This document shows, in pieces, positions 13,234 through 21,113 of a DNA stretch of 25,106 nucleotides; within the stretch, counting starts at the first letter, position 1, and each line of letters begins with the position of its first letter. Both the position numbers and the translations under genes were made by a program. Source of the stretch: a virus. Location: IMG/VR virus record IMGVR_UViG_3300035698_001438, positions 1 through 25,106 of that record; one strand, written 5' to 3'. Under the pieces are notes generated by a model. The model was not told the origin of the DNA. It made no database searches and saw nothing but the letters and a program-made list of their open reading frames with translations.

Positions 13234-13717
13234 TGAAAAAGATATAATAGCAGAAGAAGCAATCAATAAAGAGTTGGCTAGTTTAGATATTCTATTAACT
13301 GCTAAAACTGGAAGAACTGTATTGTCCTTAGAGGAGTTTATTAATTTAAGATTAACTCAAGGCGCAACGCTTGCCGTTATTAGAGAGGCTTTATTAGTAG
13401 ATTTAGCAACAGGCGGTAGAATATTTGGTGAATTAACTAATGCCTTAAAGCCAACCTTTCATGGCTCATTACATAGGTTCAGAGATGTTGGTCAGTTAGC
13501 TGAAACAGGTATATCTGCAACTTATCGTTGGTCAGCAGTTTTAGTTAATACTTGTCCTGATTGCTTAGATAGACATGGTGCAACAAAGTCATGGGAAGAA
13601 TGGGAAATTGTAGGACTACCAAGAACTGGAGCAACTGTTTGTAAGGAAAACTGTAAATGTGTTTTGTTACCAGAAGAAGCAACTGAATTAGAGCCTATCA
13701 TAAGGAGCAAGAAATAA
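13226..13717 (+). CDS. Minor head protein, Mu gpF-like C-terminal domain
   Basis: The start is GTG (13226-13228), with AAGGA eight bases upstream and the preceding stop overlapping. The C-terminal 70 residues have the phage head-morphogenesis (Mu F-like) signature: YRWSAVLVNTCPDCLDRHG (C110, C113, H117), then GLPRTGATVCKENCKCVLLP (C139, C143, C145). These Cys and His residues probably bind zinc. Unlike most MuF-type proteins (250 residues or more) it has only a short helical N-terminus. It also lies several genes after the portal rather than next to it, so it may be a reduced form. Confidence 0.75.
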   Translation: MADEKDIIAEEAINKELASLDILLTAKTGRTVLSLEEFINLRLTQGATLAVIREALLVDLATGGRIFGELTNALKPTFHGSLHRFRDVGQLAETGISATYRWSAVLVNTCPDCLDRHGATKSWEEWEIVGLPRTGATVCKENCKCVLLPEEATELEPIIRSKK

Positions 13718-14133
13718 TGGCAAACTATGACACAGTTAAAGCAGGGATAGCAGGAATATTAAACTCATTAGGTTATTGGCAATCTTCTAAAGCAATAGAT
13801 TTTGAACAAGCCTCTGCTAACGAATATGGTAATAGATATATTCTTAAATGTCTTACTGGACTCAATCAGAATGATACGATTATTGATAGATTTCATGATG
13901 AGCAAGGATGGCAGATACAAATTGCTTTTGATAAGACTGAGAATAGTGAGGTAATTAATCTTGATGCTTTACACAGAGCTAAGGATCTATTATTAAAGAA
14001 TTTAGATAAGCCAGCAAGCTGGACATCTTTTGTTAAGATGTTGAGATACGATACATGGGAAGTCATAGAAACTCCAAACTATTATGTTTTGGATATAAGA
14101 CTTTTCATTTTAGACATATATATTCACAACTAA
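13717..14133 (+). CDS. Tail terminator candidate, 138 aa
   Basis: This gene overlaps the preceding stop (TAATG at 13717) and lies directly before the tail tube gene, the usual site of the tail terminator or completion protein. The protein begins with a helix (YDTVKAGIAGILNSLGYWQSSK), then strands (RYILKCLTGLN, WQIQIAFDK), a helix (LDALHRAKDLLLKNLD) and a final strand (YVLDIRLFILDIYIHN). This alpha-beta order fits the gpU-like fold, whose ring ends tail polymerisation. The assignment is by position and predicted layout. Confidence 0.6.
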   Translation: MANYDTVKAGIAGILNSLGYWQSSKAIDFEQASANEYGNRYILKCLTGLNQNDTIIDRFHDEQGWQIQIAFDKTENSEVINLDALHRAKDLLLKNLDKPASWTSFVKMLRYDTWEVIETPNYYVLDIRLFILDIYIHN

Positions 14134-14149
14134 AATAGGAGGATTCAAG

Positions 14150-15073
14150 ATGTATACTAAAAAGACAGTAGTTTATGCAAAAGTAGAAACCACTTCAGGA
14201 ACTGATATAGTTCCAGCTTTAGCAGATAATTCAGTTATGGCTTATGAGTTAGAGATCACTCCAAAGGCTGATATGAAAGAAAGAAATCCTGGTCATGCTG
14301 ATAGGTCTGCGTATAGTGATATTCGCGGTAAAACATCAGTAGAAGTAAAGTTTAATATTGAGCTTAAAGGCTCAGGCACAGAAGGAACTGCTCCGAAATA
14401 TGGCGATTTATTGCAAGCATGTGATAGATTGGAAACAGTTAATGCTGGCACTAGCGTTGTTTATACTCCAGCCTTAACTTCTCAGACTTGCACTATCTAT
14501 GCTAATATAGATGGCATTCTTCATAAGGTTGCTGGTTGTGCTGGCGATTGTGAGATTGATTTAGTATCAGGCGAAGTGCCAATGCTTAAATTCACCTTCT
14601 CGGGTATTTATGTATTAGCAACTGATTCAGCTATTTCTGCTCCAACATTTGATACTACTGTTCCTGAAATTGTTAAAGGAACTACTACAACTTTTGGTTC
14701 TTATGCGGCTATTATTGAAAAGTTAAATCTAAAGTTTGGTAATAGTATTATTGAAAGAACAGATTTTAATCAAACAGAAGGTATCTTATCTTTTATGGTT
14801 GGTAATAGAGTTCCTAGAGGAGTTATGACAATAGAAGCAGTTTTAAGAGCAACTTCTAATGCTGACTTTGCAAGTTACTTTGATGGTGGAACTTCTAAAG
14901 CATTATCAATGGTGTTAGGTGCAAGTGCTGGCAATATCGTTACTATTGAAGCACCTGTTTGCATTCTTTCTGCTCCTGCTTATGGTGACAGAGATGGTTT
15001 AAGAACTATGGACATTGATTTTCAAATGGCTCGTTCTAGTGGAAATGATGAAATGACAATTACACTTACCTAA
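14150..15073 (+). CDS. Major tail tube protein
   Basis: The 307-residue protein has AGGAGG upstream. It begins MYTKKTVVYAKVETTSGTDI and includes MAYELEITPKADMKERNPGH, RGKTSVEVKFNIELKG and KFTFSGIYVLATD, all strand-rich and typical of phage tail tube proteins with Ig-like beta-barrels. It is followed by the tail chaperone and tape measure, the standard siphovirus order. Hexameric rings of this protein would stack around the tape measure. It is longer than the simplest tube proteins (about 200 aa), so an extra domain may be present. Confidence 0.78.
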   Translation: MYTKKTVVYAKVETTSGTDIVPALADNSVMAYELEITPKADMKERNPGHADRSAYSDIRGKTSVEVKFNIELKGSGTEGTAPKYGDLLQACDRLETVNAGTSVVYTPALTSQTCTIYANIDGILHKVAGCAGDCEIDLVSGEVPMLKFTFSGIYVLATDSAISAPTFDTTVPEIVKGTTTTFGSYAAIIEKLNLKFGNSIIERTDFNQTEGILSFMVGNRVPRGVMTIEAVLRATSNADFASYFDGGTSKALSMVLGASAGNIVTIEAPVCILSAPAYGDRDGLRTMDIDFQMARSSGNDEMTITLT

Positions 15074-15098
15074 GTGGAAAACAAAAAGGGGATATAAT

Positions 15099-15524
15099 AT
15101 GAGTATTAAAGCAATAGACTTAGCAGAAACAATGGATTACACTTCCAAGTATGACAAAGAAGAACCTAAGACTGTTTGGAAGTTGGGAGTGTTAGATACT
15201 AGAATAAGAAAACAACTTGAGGATATTGCTTGGGAATATGAAGCCAATCCTTCACAGCCTGGAGATGCAAAAGCTAAAGCAAGTTTTAATCTTGGTAAGT
15301 CAGAACTTGATTTTGTGGCTCATGGATTGAAAGGCTTTGAAGGTTTTACTAAAGCTAATGGAAAACAAGTTTACCACTCAACTGATGATAAGATTATTAA
15401 TGGAAAGACTTATCATGTTCTTTCAGAGAAGGTTTTGCAAATAATTCCTGGAAACATTATTTCGGAATTAGCCGCAAAAATAAAAGACATCAACAATGTT
15501 AGCGAGGAAGAAAGAAAAAACTAA
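15099..15524 (+). CDS. Tail assembly chaperone, zero-frame product (gpG-like), 141 aa
   Basis: This gene between tail tube and tape measure is the counterpart of lambda G. The product is small, soluble and charged (MSIKAIDLAETMDYTSKYDK...), and ends ...EERKN at a TAA right after a slippery AAAAAAC. Most ribosomes should stop here. A minority shift back one base to make a longer fusion with the next frame. The two forms coat the tape measure and bring tail tube subunits to it, and do not stay in the virion. The product has no lambda-like sequence I could align by eye, but position and the slippery end together are strong support. Confidence 0.85.
   Translation: MSIKAIDLAETMDYTSKYDKEEPKTVWKLGVLDTRIRKQLEDIAWEYEANPSQPGDAKAKASFNLGKSELDFVAHGLKGFEGFTKANGKQVYHSTDDKIINGKTYHVLSEKVLQIIPGNIISELAAKIKDINNVSEEERKN
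15515..15521 (+). promoter_or_regulatory. Programmed -1 ribosomal frameshift site, A AAA AAC
   Basis: In the zero frame the codons are aga-aaa-aac-taa, so the heptamer A AAA AAC is in exact register for simultaneous slippage of both tRNAs onto AAA AAA. The stop follows directly. GAGGAAG, a Shine-Dalgarno-like stretch, lies about four to ten bases upstream and could stimulate slippage as in dnaX. I see no convincing downstream pseudoknot. The -1 frame is open to 15856. Confidence 0.88.
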
Positions 15525-15856
15525 CATTGGCTGTTTGGATTCCTTATTTGGAGTTAAGTTGTAATAAGTGTTCGGATGGTCAGAGAGTTCTTTATGGTTG
15601 TGAAAAGCCTAGCAGTGTTGGCGATATGCATTATGTTGGTAAATATGTATTTAACAGATGTCCAATTAAATTAGTAGATAAAAACATTTATGAATATATA
15701 CGAGCCTACAAAAGATATGACAAAGGTTATTTACCAAACTCAGGAGGATGGATGGAGCAATCAGCAAAGTTTAATGATGTAATTGATGCCATTGATTCTG
15801 ATGTTGTATTGATAGAGAAAAAGAAAGCTATTAATTCTAAAGGTGGTTCTAGATGA
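15521..15856 (+). CDS. Tail assembly chaperone, -1 frame extension (gpT-like), made as fusion
   Basis: This frame opens at the slippery site and has no ATG or credible binding site. Its first possible start is a TTG at 15527 with no upstream site. Read after a -1 shift it adds 111 residues (starting LTLAVWIPYLELSCNKCSDG) to the 141 of the upstream gene, giving a 252-residue fusion like lambda GT. The extension has Cys residues at CNKC, YGCEK and FNRCPIK that could bind zinc. Basic and aromatic segments (YEYIRAYKRYDKGYL) follow. Its stop overlaps the tape measure start (ATGA), as in other phages. The T-like part binds the tape measure. Confidence 0.85.
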   Translation, partial: LTLAVWIPYLELSCNKCSDGQRVLYGCEKPSSVGDMHYVGKYVFNRCPIKLVDKNIYEYIRAYKRYDKGYLPNSGGWMEQSAKFNDVIDAIDSDVVLIEKKKAINSKGGSR

Positions 15857-17805
15857 CCAATAAACAATTAGAGATAATACTCAGCTTAAAAGATTTAGCA
15901 TCTAAGAAGCTAACTGCCTTCCAAAATCATACCAAGAAAGCAGTCCAAGCAATGAAGAAGCATTGGCTAGTTTTAGCCGCGGCTATTGGTGCAATTTCAT
16001 TTGCTTTAGTAAAAATGGGTAAGGCTTTAATTACAGCCAATTCTAAGGTTGAAGATTTAGGGGTAACTCTAGAAGTTTTAACTGGAAGCGTTGAAAATGG
16101 AAACAAAGTCTTTGCGGATATGGCAGTTTTAGCTTCTCAAGTTCCTGCTACTTATGAAGAAATTATGTCATCAGCTACCCAGTTATCTGGTGTTGTTAAA
16201 GATACCTCAACAGAAATTAATCAATTAATGCCTATTATTATTGATATTGCTTCTGTAACGAGTGTATCAGTTGAAGAAGCAACCCAACAGATTATTAGAA
16301 TGTATAGTTCTGGTGCGGCTGCTGCCGATTTATTCAGAGATAAGGCGATCAGTTCTGCATTAGGATTCAAAGCAGGGGTATCAGTTTCTGCTGAGGAAAC
16401 AATGGCCACGATTATAAAGCAGTGGGAGGATGGAACTGGAAAGTTTGTAGGCGGTGCGGCGGCACTTGCTAAGACATGGACTGGTGCAACTTCTATGATG
16501 CAAGATGCTTGGTTTAATTTTAAAGTTGATGTTGGCAAAGAATTATTTGCAAGTGTTAAGAAAGATATGCAAGCTGTTTTAATTCTTATAGGCGAGAATA
16601 AAAAAGAGGGTGGAAAATATGCTGAAGTAGTAGAGGACACTTCAAAATTCTTTAAAGAGGTATACGATAATGCTATTGATCTTGTGAGCGCTTTATTAAT
16701 AGGCGCAGCTAAAATTACTGATGCTTGGAATGATTTTAAAGTAGTTGTCAATAGTTCTTTAATTGGTTTATTGAAAATTCAATTAGCTGGCAAGAAAGTG
16801 GTGGCTGTATTTAATAAAGACATGAAGCCAGCTGTTGAAGAATTGTCAGGAGTTATCGCAGACCTTGAAAAGCAAAACGCTAAATTGGCTCAAAGTGCGA
16901 TGGAAGATTACACAGTTAAGATGGTAGAAGGTGTTTACAAATTTAAGTTAGCAATTACTGAAATTAAAACCACTCTTGTAGAAGTGGATGAAGTTAGTAA
17001 AGAAACAGCTAATAACTTGGTTGATGCTTTTACAGTCGCTGAAGAAAGACTAATTGAGTTTTCACAAAACGAAGCAACAAGGCAAACAACAGCGCTTACT
17101 AATATGAGAGATGAATGGTCGCTATGGCAGAATGATAAGGTTGCTATGACAATGAGTGCTATTCAACAAGAAACTGAATATCTTAATTTTGCTTTAGAGA
17201 ATCAAAAGAAGTCGCAACAAAGTTTTTGGTCAGTTGCTGGTAAGTTAAGAGATACCTTTTCAGGTGGAATTTCTAAGATGTTTGGTGATATGATGAAAGG
17301 AACTTTAGATGCTGGAAAAGCATTTAAGAACTTAGGGATTCAAATGGTTCAAATTCTTATTGATTTTGTAGTTCAAAAATTAATTTCAATGGCATTAAGT
17401 AAGGCAATGATGGCAGTTGAAGTTGCCGCCGCTCAAGTTGCTGGCGCGGCTGTTGCGGCCGCTTGGGCAGATGCCGCCGCCTTAGTTTCACTTGCAACTT
17501 TTGGTGCTAATGCGATTCCAGCCTCAGCTGGTATTATTTCTACTGCTGGAATTGCGAAAGGATTGGCTGTTGGTCAATATGAAGATGGTGGAATCATTAG
17601 AGGCTCAAGTGGTGGTAGTTTAATCATAGCTGGTGAGAATAACAAAGATGAAGCCATTGTTCCATTGGGTTCAGGCTTTGGTGGTAATAGAATCCAGAAT
17701 TATAATATTGAAATAAATAATCCAGTTATAAGATCAGAAGAAGATATTGAATTACTCACAGAAGAAATATCATCTAGATTATCTATGGAGGCTGAGAGAA
17801 TATGA
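15853..17805 (+). CDS. Tail tape measure protein, 650 aa
   Basis: It has the mixed pattern of tape measure proteins. An N-terminal amphipathic helix (LEIILSLKDLASKKLTAF) is followed by a hydrophobic span (about 38-60, WLVLAAAIGAISFALVKMG). A long helical body follows (the TAVE-like region at about 65-215 has LEVLTGSVENGNKVFADM and SVEEATQQIIRMYSSG, typical of these proteins). A second Ala-rich hydrophobic region lies at about 495-570. The C-terminus has YEDGGIIRGSSGG...AGENNKDEAIVPLG, the usual ending. The length sets the tail length, here roughly 100 nm. No lysozyme or peptidase domain is seen. Its start overlaps the chaperone. Confidence 0.92.
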   Translation: MTNKQLEIILSLKDLASKKLTAFQNHTKKAVQAMKKHWLVLAAAIGAISFALVKMGKALITANSKVEDLGVTLEVLTGSVENGNKVFADMAVLASQVPATYEEIMSSATQLSGVVKDTSTEINQLMPIIIDIASVTSVSVEEATQQIIRMYSSGAAAADLFRDKAISSALGFKAGVSVSAEETMATIIKQWEDGTGKFVGGAAALAKTWTGATSMMQDAWFNFKVDVGKELFASVKKDMQAVLILIGENKKEGGKYAEVVEDTSKFFKEVYDNAIDLVSALLIGAAKITDAWNDFKVVVNSSLIGLLKIQLAGKKVVAVFNKDMKPAVEELSGVIADLEKQNAKLAQSAMEDYTVKMVEGVYKFKLAITEIKTTLVEVDEVSKETANNLVDAFTVAEERLIEFSQNEATRQTTALTNMRDEWSLWQNDKVAMTMSAIQQETEYLNFALENQKKSQQSFWSVAGKLRDTFSGGISKMFGDMMKGTLDAGKAFKNLGIQMVQILIDFVVQKLISMALSKAMMAVEVAAAQVAGAAVAAAWADAAALVSLATFGANAIPASAGIISTAGIAKGLAVGQYEDGGIIRGSSGGSLIIAGENNKDEAIVPLGSGFGGNRIQNYNIEINNPVIRSEEDIELLTEEISSRLSMEAERI

Positions 17806-18557
17806 GTGCTACCATTCAACTAAAATTTGGTTCATTAGATTTTGATTCAACTAATAACATTACTGTTAAAGATATTAAAGAAAAGAGTATCAGGCCTGTA
17901 AAGGCTACCAATGTTCCAAAGACAGATGGTGCATTAGCTGAAACTGGCAAACTTGGACCGAAAGGCATTACTATTTCTGGTGATATAGCTGGAACATCTT
18001 ACGACGACTTGAGAACTAATTTAGATGCGATGCACGCTGGTTTAATGAATGGCCTACAAAAGATTACTAAAGATGATGAACGATATATTTATGCGCAGTT
18101 AAAAGATTTCTCATATAAATATGACCACTTAACTAGGCGAGCAACTTGGTCAGCTAAATTCATTGCACATTTTCCTTTTTGGTTAGCTGAAACAGCAACC
18201 ACTGATGTAAGATCGCCAAGTAGCGGAATTGGTTATACTTTAGCAAATAATGGCAATGCTCCAGCAAGATGCAAGGTTGAAATTACACCTACTGCTGAAA
18301 TGGCTGATGATTGCAAAGTTGAAAATGAAACCACTGGTGATGTTATGCAATACAGAGGAACAGTAACAGCGGCAAATAAATTAGAGATTGATAATCGTTA
18401 TGATTCAGATGATTTTGAAGTTTTAAATAATGCCGTTGATGATCACACTAATTTTGAAGGTGATTTTATTACTATAGATGCTGGTAATAATACATTTACA
18501 TTCACAGGCACAGCAAGCACTTCTATTAAAGTTACATTTAGAAATTGTTGGTATTAA
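17802..18557 (+). CDS. Distal tail protein (Dit-like), 251 aa
   Basis: The gene follows the tape measure with an ATGA overlap, the place of Dit. The protein has an N-terminal beta domain (IQLKFGSLDFDSTNNITVKDIKEKS) and a middle region typical of Dit rings: GITISGDIAGTSYDDLRTNLDAMHAGL, then RYIYAQLKDFSYKYDHLTRRATWSAKFIAHFPFWLAE. A C-terminal beta-sandwich (residues 140-251) resembles the galectin-like domain. Six copies should form the hub connecting the tail tube with the tip. Confidence 0.8.
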   Translation: MSATIQLKFGSLDFDSTNNITVKDIKEKSIRPVKATNVPKTDGALAETGKLGPKGITISGDIAGTSYDDLRTNLDAMHAGLMNGLQKITKDDERYIYAQLKDFSYKYDHLTRRATWSAKFIAHFPFWLAETATTDVRSPSSGIGYTLANNGNAPARCKVEITPTAEMADDCKVENETTGDVMQYRGTVTAANKLEIDNRYDSDDFEVLNNAVDDHTNFEGDFITIDAGNNTFTFTGTASTSIKVTFRNCWY

Positions 18558-18569
18558 TAAGGAGGATTT

Positions 18570-19013
18570 ATGGCAGTAGAGCAACCACTTTCAACAAATG
18601 CACTTAACAATCCTGACCATTCTGTAATGCACAGAGTTGTAGCAACTGATGCAAGCGCTACTGTTAAAACTCTTGAGGTCTTGACAATAGGAGTTAAAGC
18701 TATTATGCCTGATGCTCAAACTATCGCGGCTGGTAATACAATCACAGCTGATGCTTTGGGTGGTATTAAAAGAATTACTGCGGCTGGTGCAGTTGCAACT
18801 GACACAACTAATACTTTCACAGCACCTTCAGCAACTATATCAGGTGGGTTTATGATGGTTGTTAATACTGGTGCGAATGCAATTACTTTAGATAATAATG
18901 TGCTATTTGTTTCTGCTGGAGCTGCTGATGTTGTTTTAGGCGCTGGAGATACTTGCCTTGTTGCTTGCGATGGCTCAAAGTGGTATCAAATAGGTGCAAC
19001 TGGAAATAATTAA
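18570..19013 (+). CDS. Tail-tip structural protein with Ala/Thr-rich beta fold, 147 aa
   Basis: A perfect TAAGGAGG lies just before the ATG. The product is rich in Ala, Thr and Gly and has repeating strands (KRITAAGAVATDTTNTFTAP, MMVVNTGANAITLDNNVLFV), ending VVLGAGDTCLVACDGSKWYQIGA. The closing motif is common to phage tail and head fibre proteins. Between the distal tail protein and the tip baseplate gene, it is probably a tail tip decoration or adaptor. No enzymatic motif is visible. Confidence 0.7.
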   Translation: MAVEQPLSTNALNNPDHSVMHRVVATDASATVKTLEVLTIGVKAIMPDAQTIAAGNTITADALGGIKRITAAGAVATDTTNTFTAPSATISGGFMMVVNTGANAITLDNNVLFVSAGAADVVLGAGDTCLVACDGSKWYQIGATGNN

Positions 19014-19015
19014 TC

Positions 19016-20101
19016 ATGAGTAGAAACTTTGCTGATTCAAGCGTATTATTTGGCGATTCAGGAGTTACATTTGCTCCCGAAGCTGTTACTACTAAATACA
19101 GTATTGAGTTAAGAAGTAGGTTAGGTGTTTTAAAACAATATTTAACTCCATTTGTAACAAGTGTAAAATGGGAGTGGAATAGATTCGGTGGTTGTGGTCG
19201 TTGCTCTATAAAGATAAAAAAAGGCTACAGGGATATTCTTTTTGATTCTCGCGATGATATTCAAATAAGAATTGTTAATGGTGACACAACTAAATTGGTT
19301 TACAGAGGCTTCTTGGCTAAAGTAAATCCTTCTTTAAAAGTTGACCAAACAATATCTTTGGATATTAGAGGCTATTACGATTTACTAAAGAATTTTGTTA
19401 TACATAATAATGGTGATACTAAAACCTATACTGCTCAAGAAATTAATGAGATAGTTACGGATATTGTTGATAATTTTATAGTTCCTAATTCAAGTATCAC
19501 TAAAGGAACTATTGATGTAACTGATGGTAGCGCTTTTGAAGCTGATACTTTAGATTTCTTAACCGATATTGACACTGCATTAAGAACATTAGCAAACTTG
19601 GCTGGTGATGCTGAATATGGAGTTGATGAAGATTTAAACTTTTTTTGGCAAACAGAAAGCACTACTATTAATAATAAGTTCTTTGTTGGTAATAATGTTT
19701 CAGTTTTAGAGCGCCGGGTAAACTGGGACGATTTAGTTAATAAAATATATTTACTTGGTGGCGATGTTTTAGGTTCTGCTTATAAAACAACTATTGAAGC
19801 AACAGATAGTCAAAGTCTTTATGGACTAGCTGAAAGAATAATTAATAACTCATCTATTACCACTTCATCAGTTGCTCAACAATATGCTGGCACTATATTA
19901 ACTGAGAAGTCAATCCCTCAATTTAGCATTAGAGGCTCAATCAAAAATACTAAAGTTAGAATGGAAGATACTATTCCAATGGGTTTAGTATCTTTTTATG
20001 ATGCTAGTTATGACCAAGAATCAGCTGGTGATTTAGTTGGTGATTTTATAGTGCTGAATCTACCATTACTTCAAGCAGTGTTGCAAATCCTTCTGTTATA
20101 G
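19016..20101 (+). CDS. Tail-tip/baseplate protein, upstream part (reading frame broken at its end), 361 aa
   Basis: The product is beta-rich and resembles phage tail hub proteins: YSIELRSRLGVLKQYLTPF, SVKWEWNRFGGCGRCSIKIK, DIQIRIVNG..KLVYRGFLAKVNPSL, followed by AEYGVDEDLNFFWQTES and ERRVNWDDLVNKIYLLGG. It reads well until about GDLVGDF and then becomes IVLNLPLLQAVLQILLL and stops, which looks out of frame. The sensible continuation lies in the -1 frame (20044-20496). Restored, the product would be about 493 residues. A single missing base (a G at the ATAGTG of 20048-20053, or a T at 20044-20047) would explain it. The start has only a weak binding site. Confidence 0.75.
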   Translation: MSRNFADSSVLFGDSGVTFAPEAVTTKYSIELRSRLGVLKQYLTPFVTSVKWEWNRFGGCGRCSIKIKKGYRDILFDSRDDIQIRIVNGDTTKLVYRGFLAKVNPSLKVDQTISLDIRGYYDLLKNFVIHNNGDTKTYTAQEINEIVTDIVDNFIVPNSSITKGTIDVTDGSAFEADTLDFLTDIDTALRTLANLAGDAEYGVDEDLNFFWQTESTTINNKFFVGNNVSVLERRVNWDDLVNKIYLLGGDVLGSAYKTTIEATDSQSLYGLAERIINNSSITTSSVAQQYAGTILTEKSIPQFSIRGSIKNTKVRMEDTIPMGLVSFYDASYDQESAGDLVGDFIVLNLPLLQAVLQILLL

Positions 20102-20496
20102 TTGCTACTGCTCATGGATATTTAGATGGCCAATCAGTTGTTATTTCTGGGCATAGTGGTTCAACTCCTGACATAAACTCTACTCATACAATCACTTATA
20201 TAGATGTTGATTCGTTCTCTATTCCTGTTAATGTTGCTGTTGGTGGAACTGGTGGAGTTGCAACTTCTGCTTCTGCTAATGGTAGTGATATTATTATAGG
20301 CTTGGATGCTGATGGTGGCGATGATGTTTTTATAGGTGGAGAATATTCTGCTCAGGTTAATAGAGTTTCTTATAGCCTCTCAAATACTTCTGAGCGATTT
20401 AATATAGAAATACAATTAGGTGATACGATATTAGAAACATCTGCTAAAATAAAAAGGTTAGAATTAATGTTAAGCAGTTTACAACAAGGAGTTTAA
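20044..20496 (+). pseudogene. Downstream part of the tail-tip gene, in another frame, with inserted beta domain
   Basis: The frame is open from the codon after the TGA at 20041-20043 to 20496 but has no ATG start and no binding site before the only usable TTG (20302). It begins FYSAESTITSSSVANPSVIV, then GHSGSTPDINSTHTITYIDV and DSFSIPVNVAVGGTGGV, a domain seen repeatedly as an insert in phage tail proteins. It then returns to tail-hub sequence: VFIGGEYSAQVNRVSYSLSN and FNIEIQLGDTILETSAKIKR. The whole is therefore the C-terminal part of the upstream gene. A true frameshift mutation, an assembly error or an unrecognised recoding event are all possible. Confidence 0.7.
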
Positions 20497-20498
20497 AT

Positions 20499-21086
20499 AT
20501 GGCGTCCTTTCCTGGAGCAATAAAGAATTTTAATACAGTAGTTAATGGTGTTACAAAGTTAGTGGCTTCATTGTTTAATTTGCCTTATGATGAGATTACA
20601 GCTATTCAAACAGCACTAGGGGCTAATCTTACAAACATTTGTCATCAAGTAGTTAATACTCAAACAGGTGCTTATTCTTCAGGTTCTACTCAGATTCCCT
20701 ATGATGACACCATTCCTCAGAATACAGAAGGCGATGAAGTTATGACTTTAGCTATTACACCCACGACTGCAACTACTAAATTAAAAATAGAAATCGTGGT
20801 TTGTTTTTGTGATGCTGGCAATAACGATACACCCATTATCGCTTTATTCCAAGATTCCACCGCTGATGCATTAGCCGCAGTTCTTTGTGCTTATTCAGCA
20901 TCTACAGTGTCAGGACAAGTTATTAGTTTTACTCATTATATGACATCAGGAACTACCAGTGCTACAACTTTCAAAGTAAGATTAGGCGGTCAAGGCAATA
21001 CTATGCAATTCAATGGCATGCAAGCGGCAAGAAAACTCGGTGGAGTATCAGCTTCAAGTATCACAATATCTGAATGTCCAGCTTAG
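20499..21086 (+). CDS. Tail fibre/tip protein, 195 aa
   Basis: AAGGAG lies upstream of the ATG. The product begins MASFPGAIKNFNTVVNGVTKL, then a short helix (YDEITAIQTALGANL), followed by a large beta domain typical of phage fibre tips: TGAYSSGSTQIPYDD, DEVMTLAITPTTATTKLKIEIVV, and TTFKVRLGGQGNTMQFNG. The N-terminal helix could trimerise. The position just before the long fibre fits a receptor-binding or adaptor part. No catalytic motif is seen. Confidence 0.72.
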   Translation: MASFPGAIKNFNTVVNGVTKLVASLFNLPYDEITAIQTALGANLTNICHQVVNTQTGAYSSGSTQIPYDDTIPQNTEGDEVMTLAITPTTATTKLKIEIVVCFCDAGNNDTPIIALFQDSTADALAAVLCAYSASTVSGQVISFTHYMTSGTTSATTFKVRLGGQGNTMQFNGMQAARKLGGVSASSITISECPA

Positions 21087-21113
21087 GCAAGATTAAACAA
21101 AGGATCAAAAGCA

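Noticed and set aside
16221-16751. 176-residue minus-strand frame inside the tape measure gene
   Set aside because: It lies fully antisense to a clear tape measure gene, has no ribosome binding site, and its sequence is the low-complexity shadow of Ala/Thr-rich codons.
20044-20053. Programmed frameshift as the main explanation of the broken tail-tip gene
   Set aside because: GAT TTT ATA does not form a proper X XXY YYZ heptamer (only TTT can re-pair), and no stimulator is seen, so a one-base indel is the simpler explanation.
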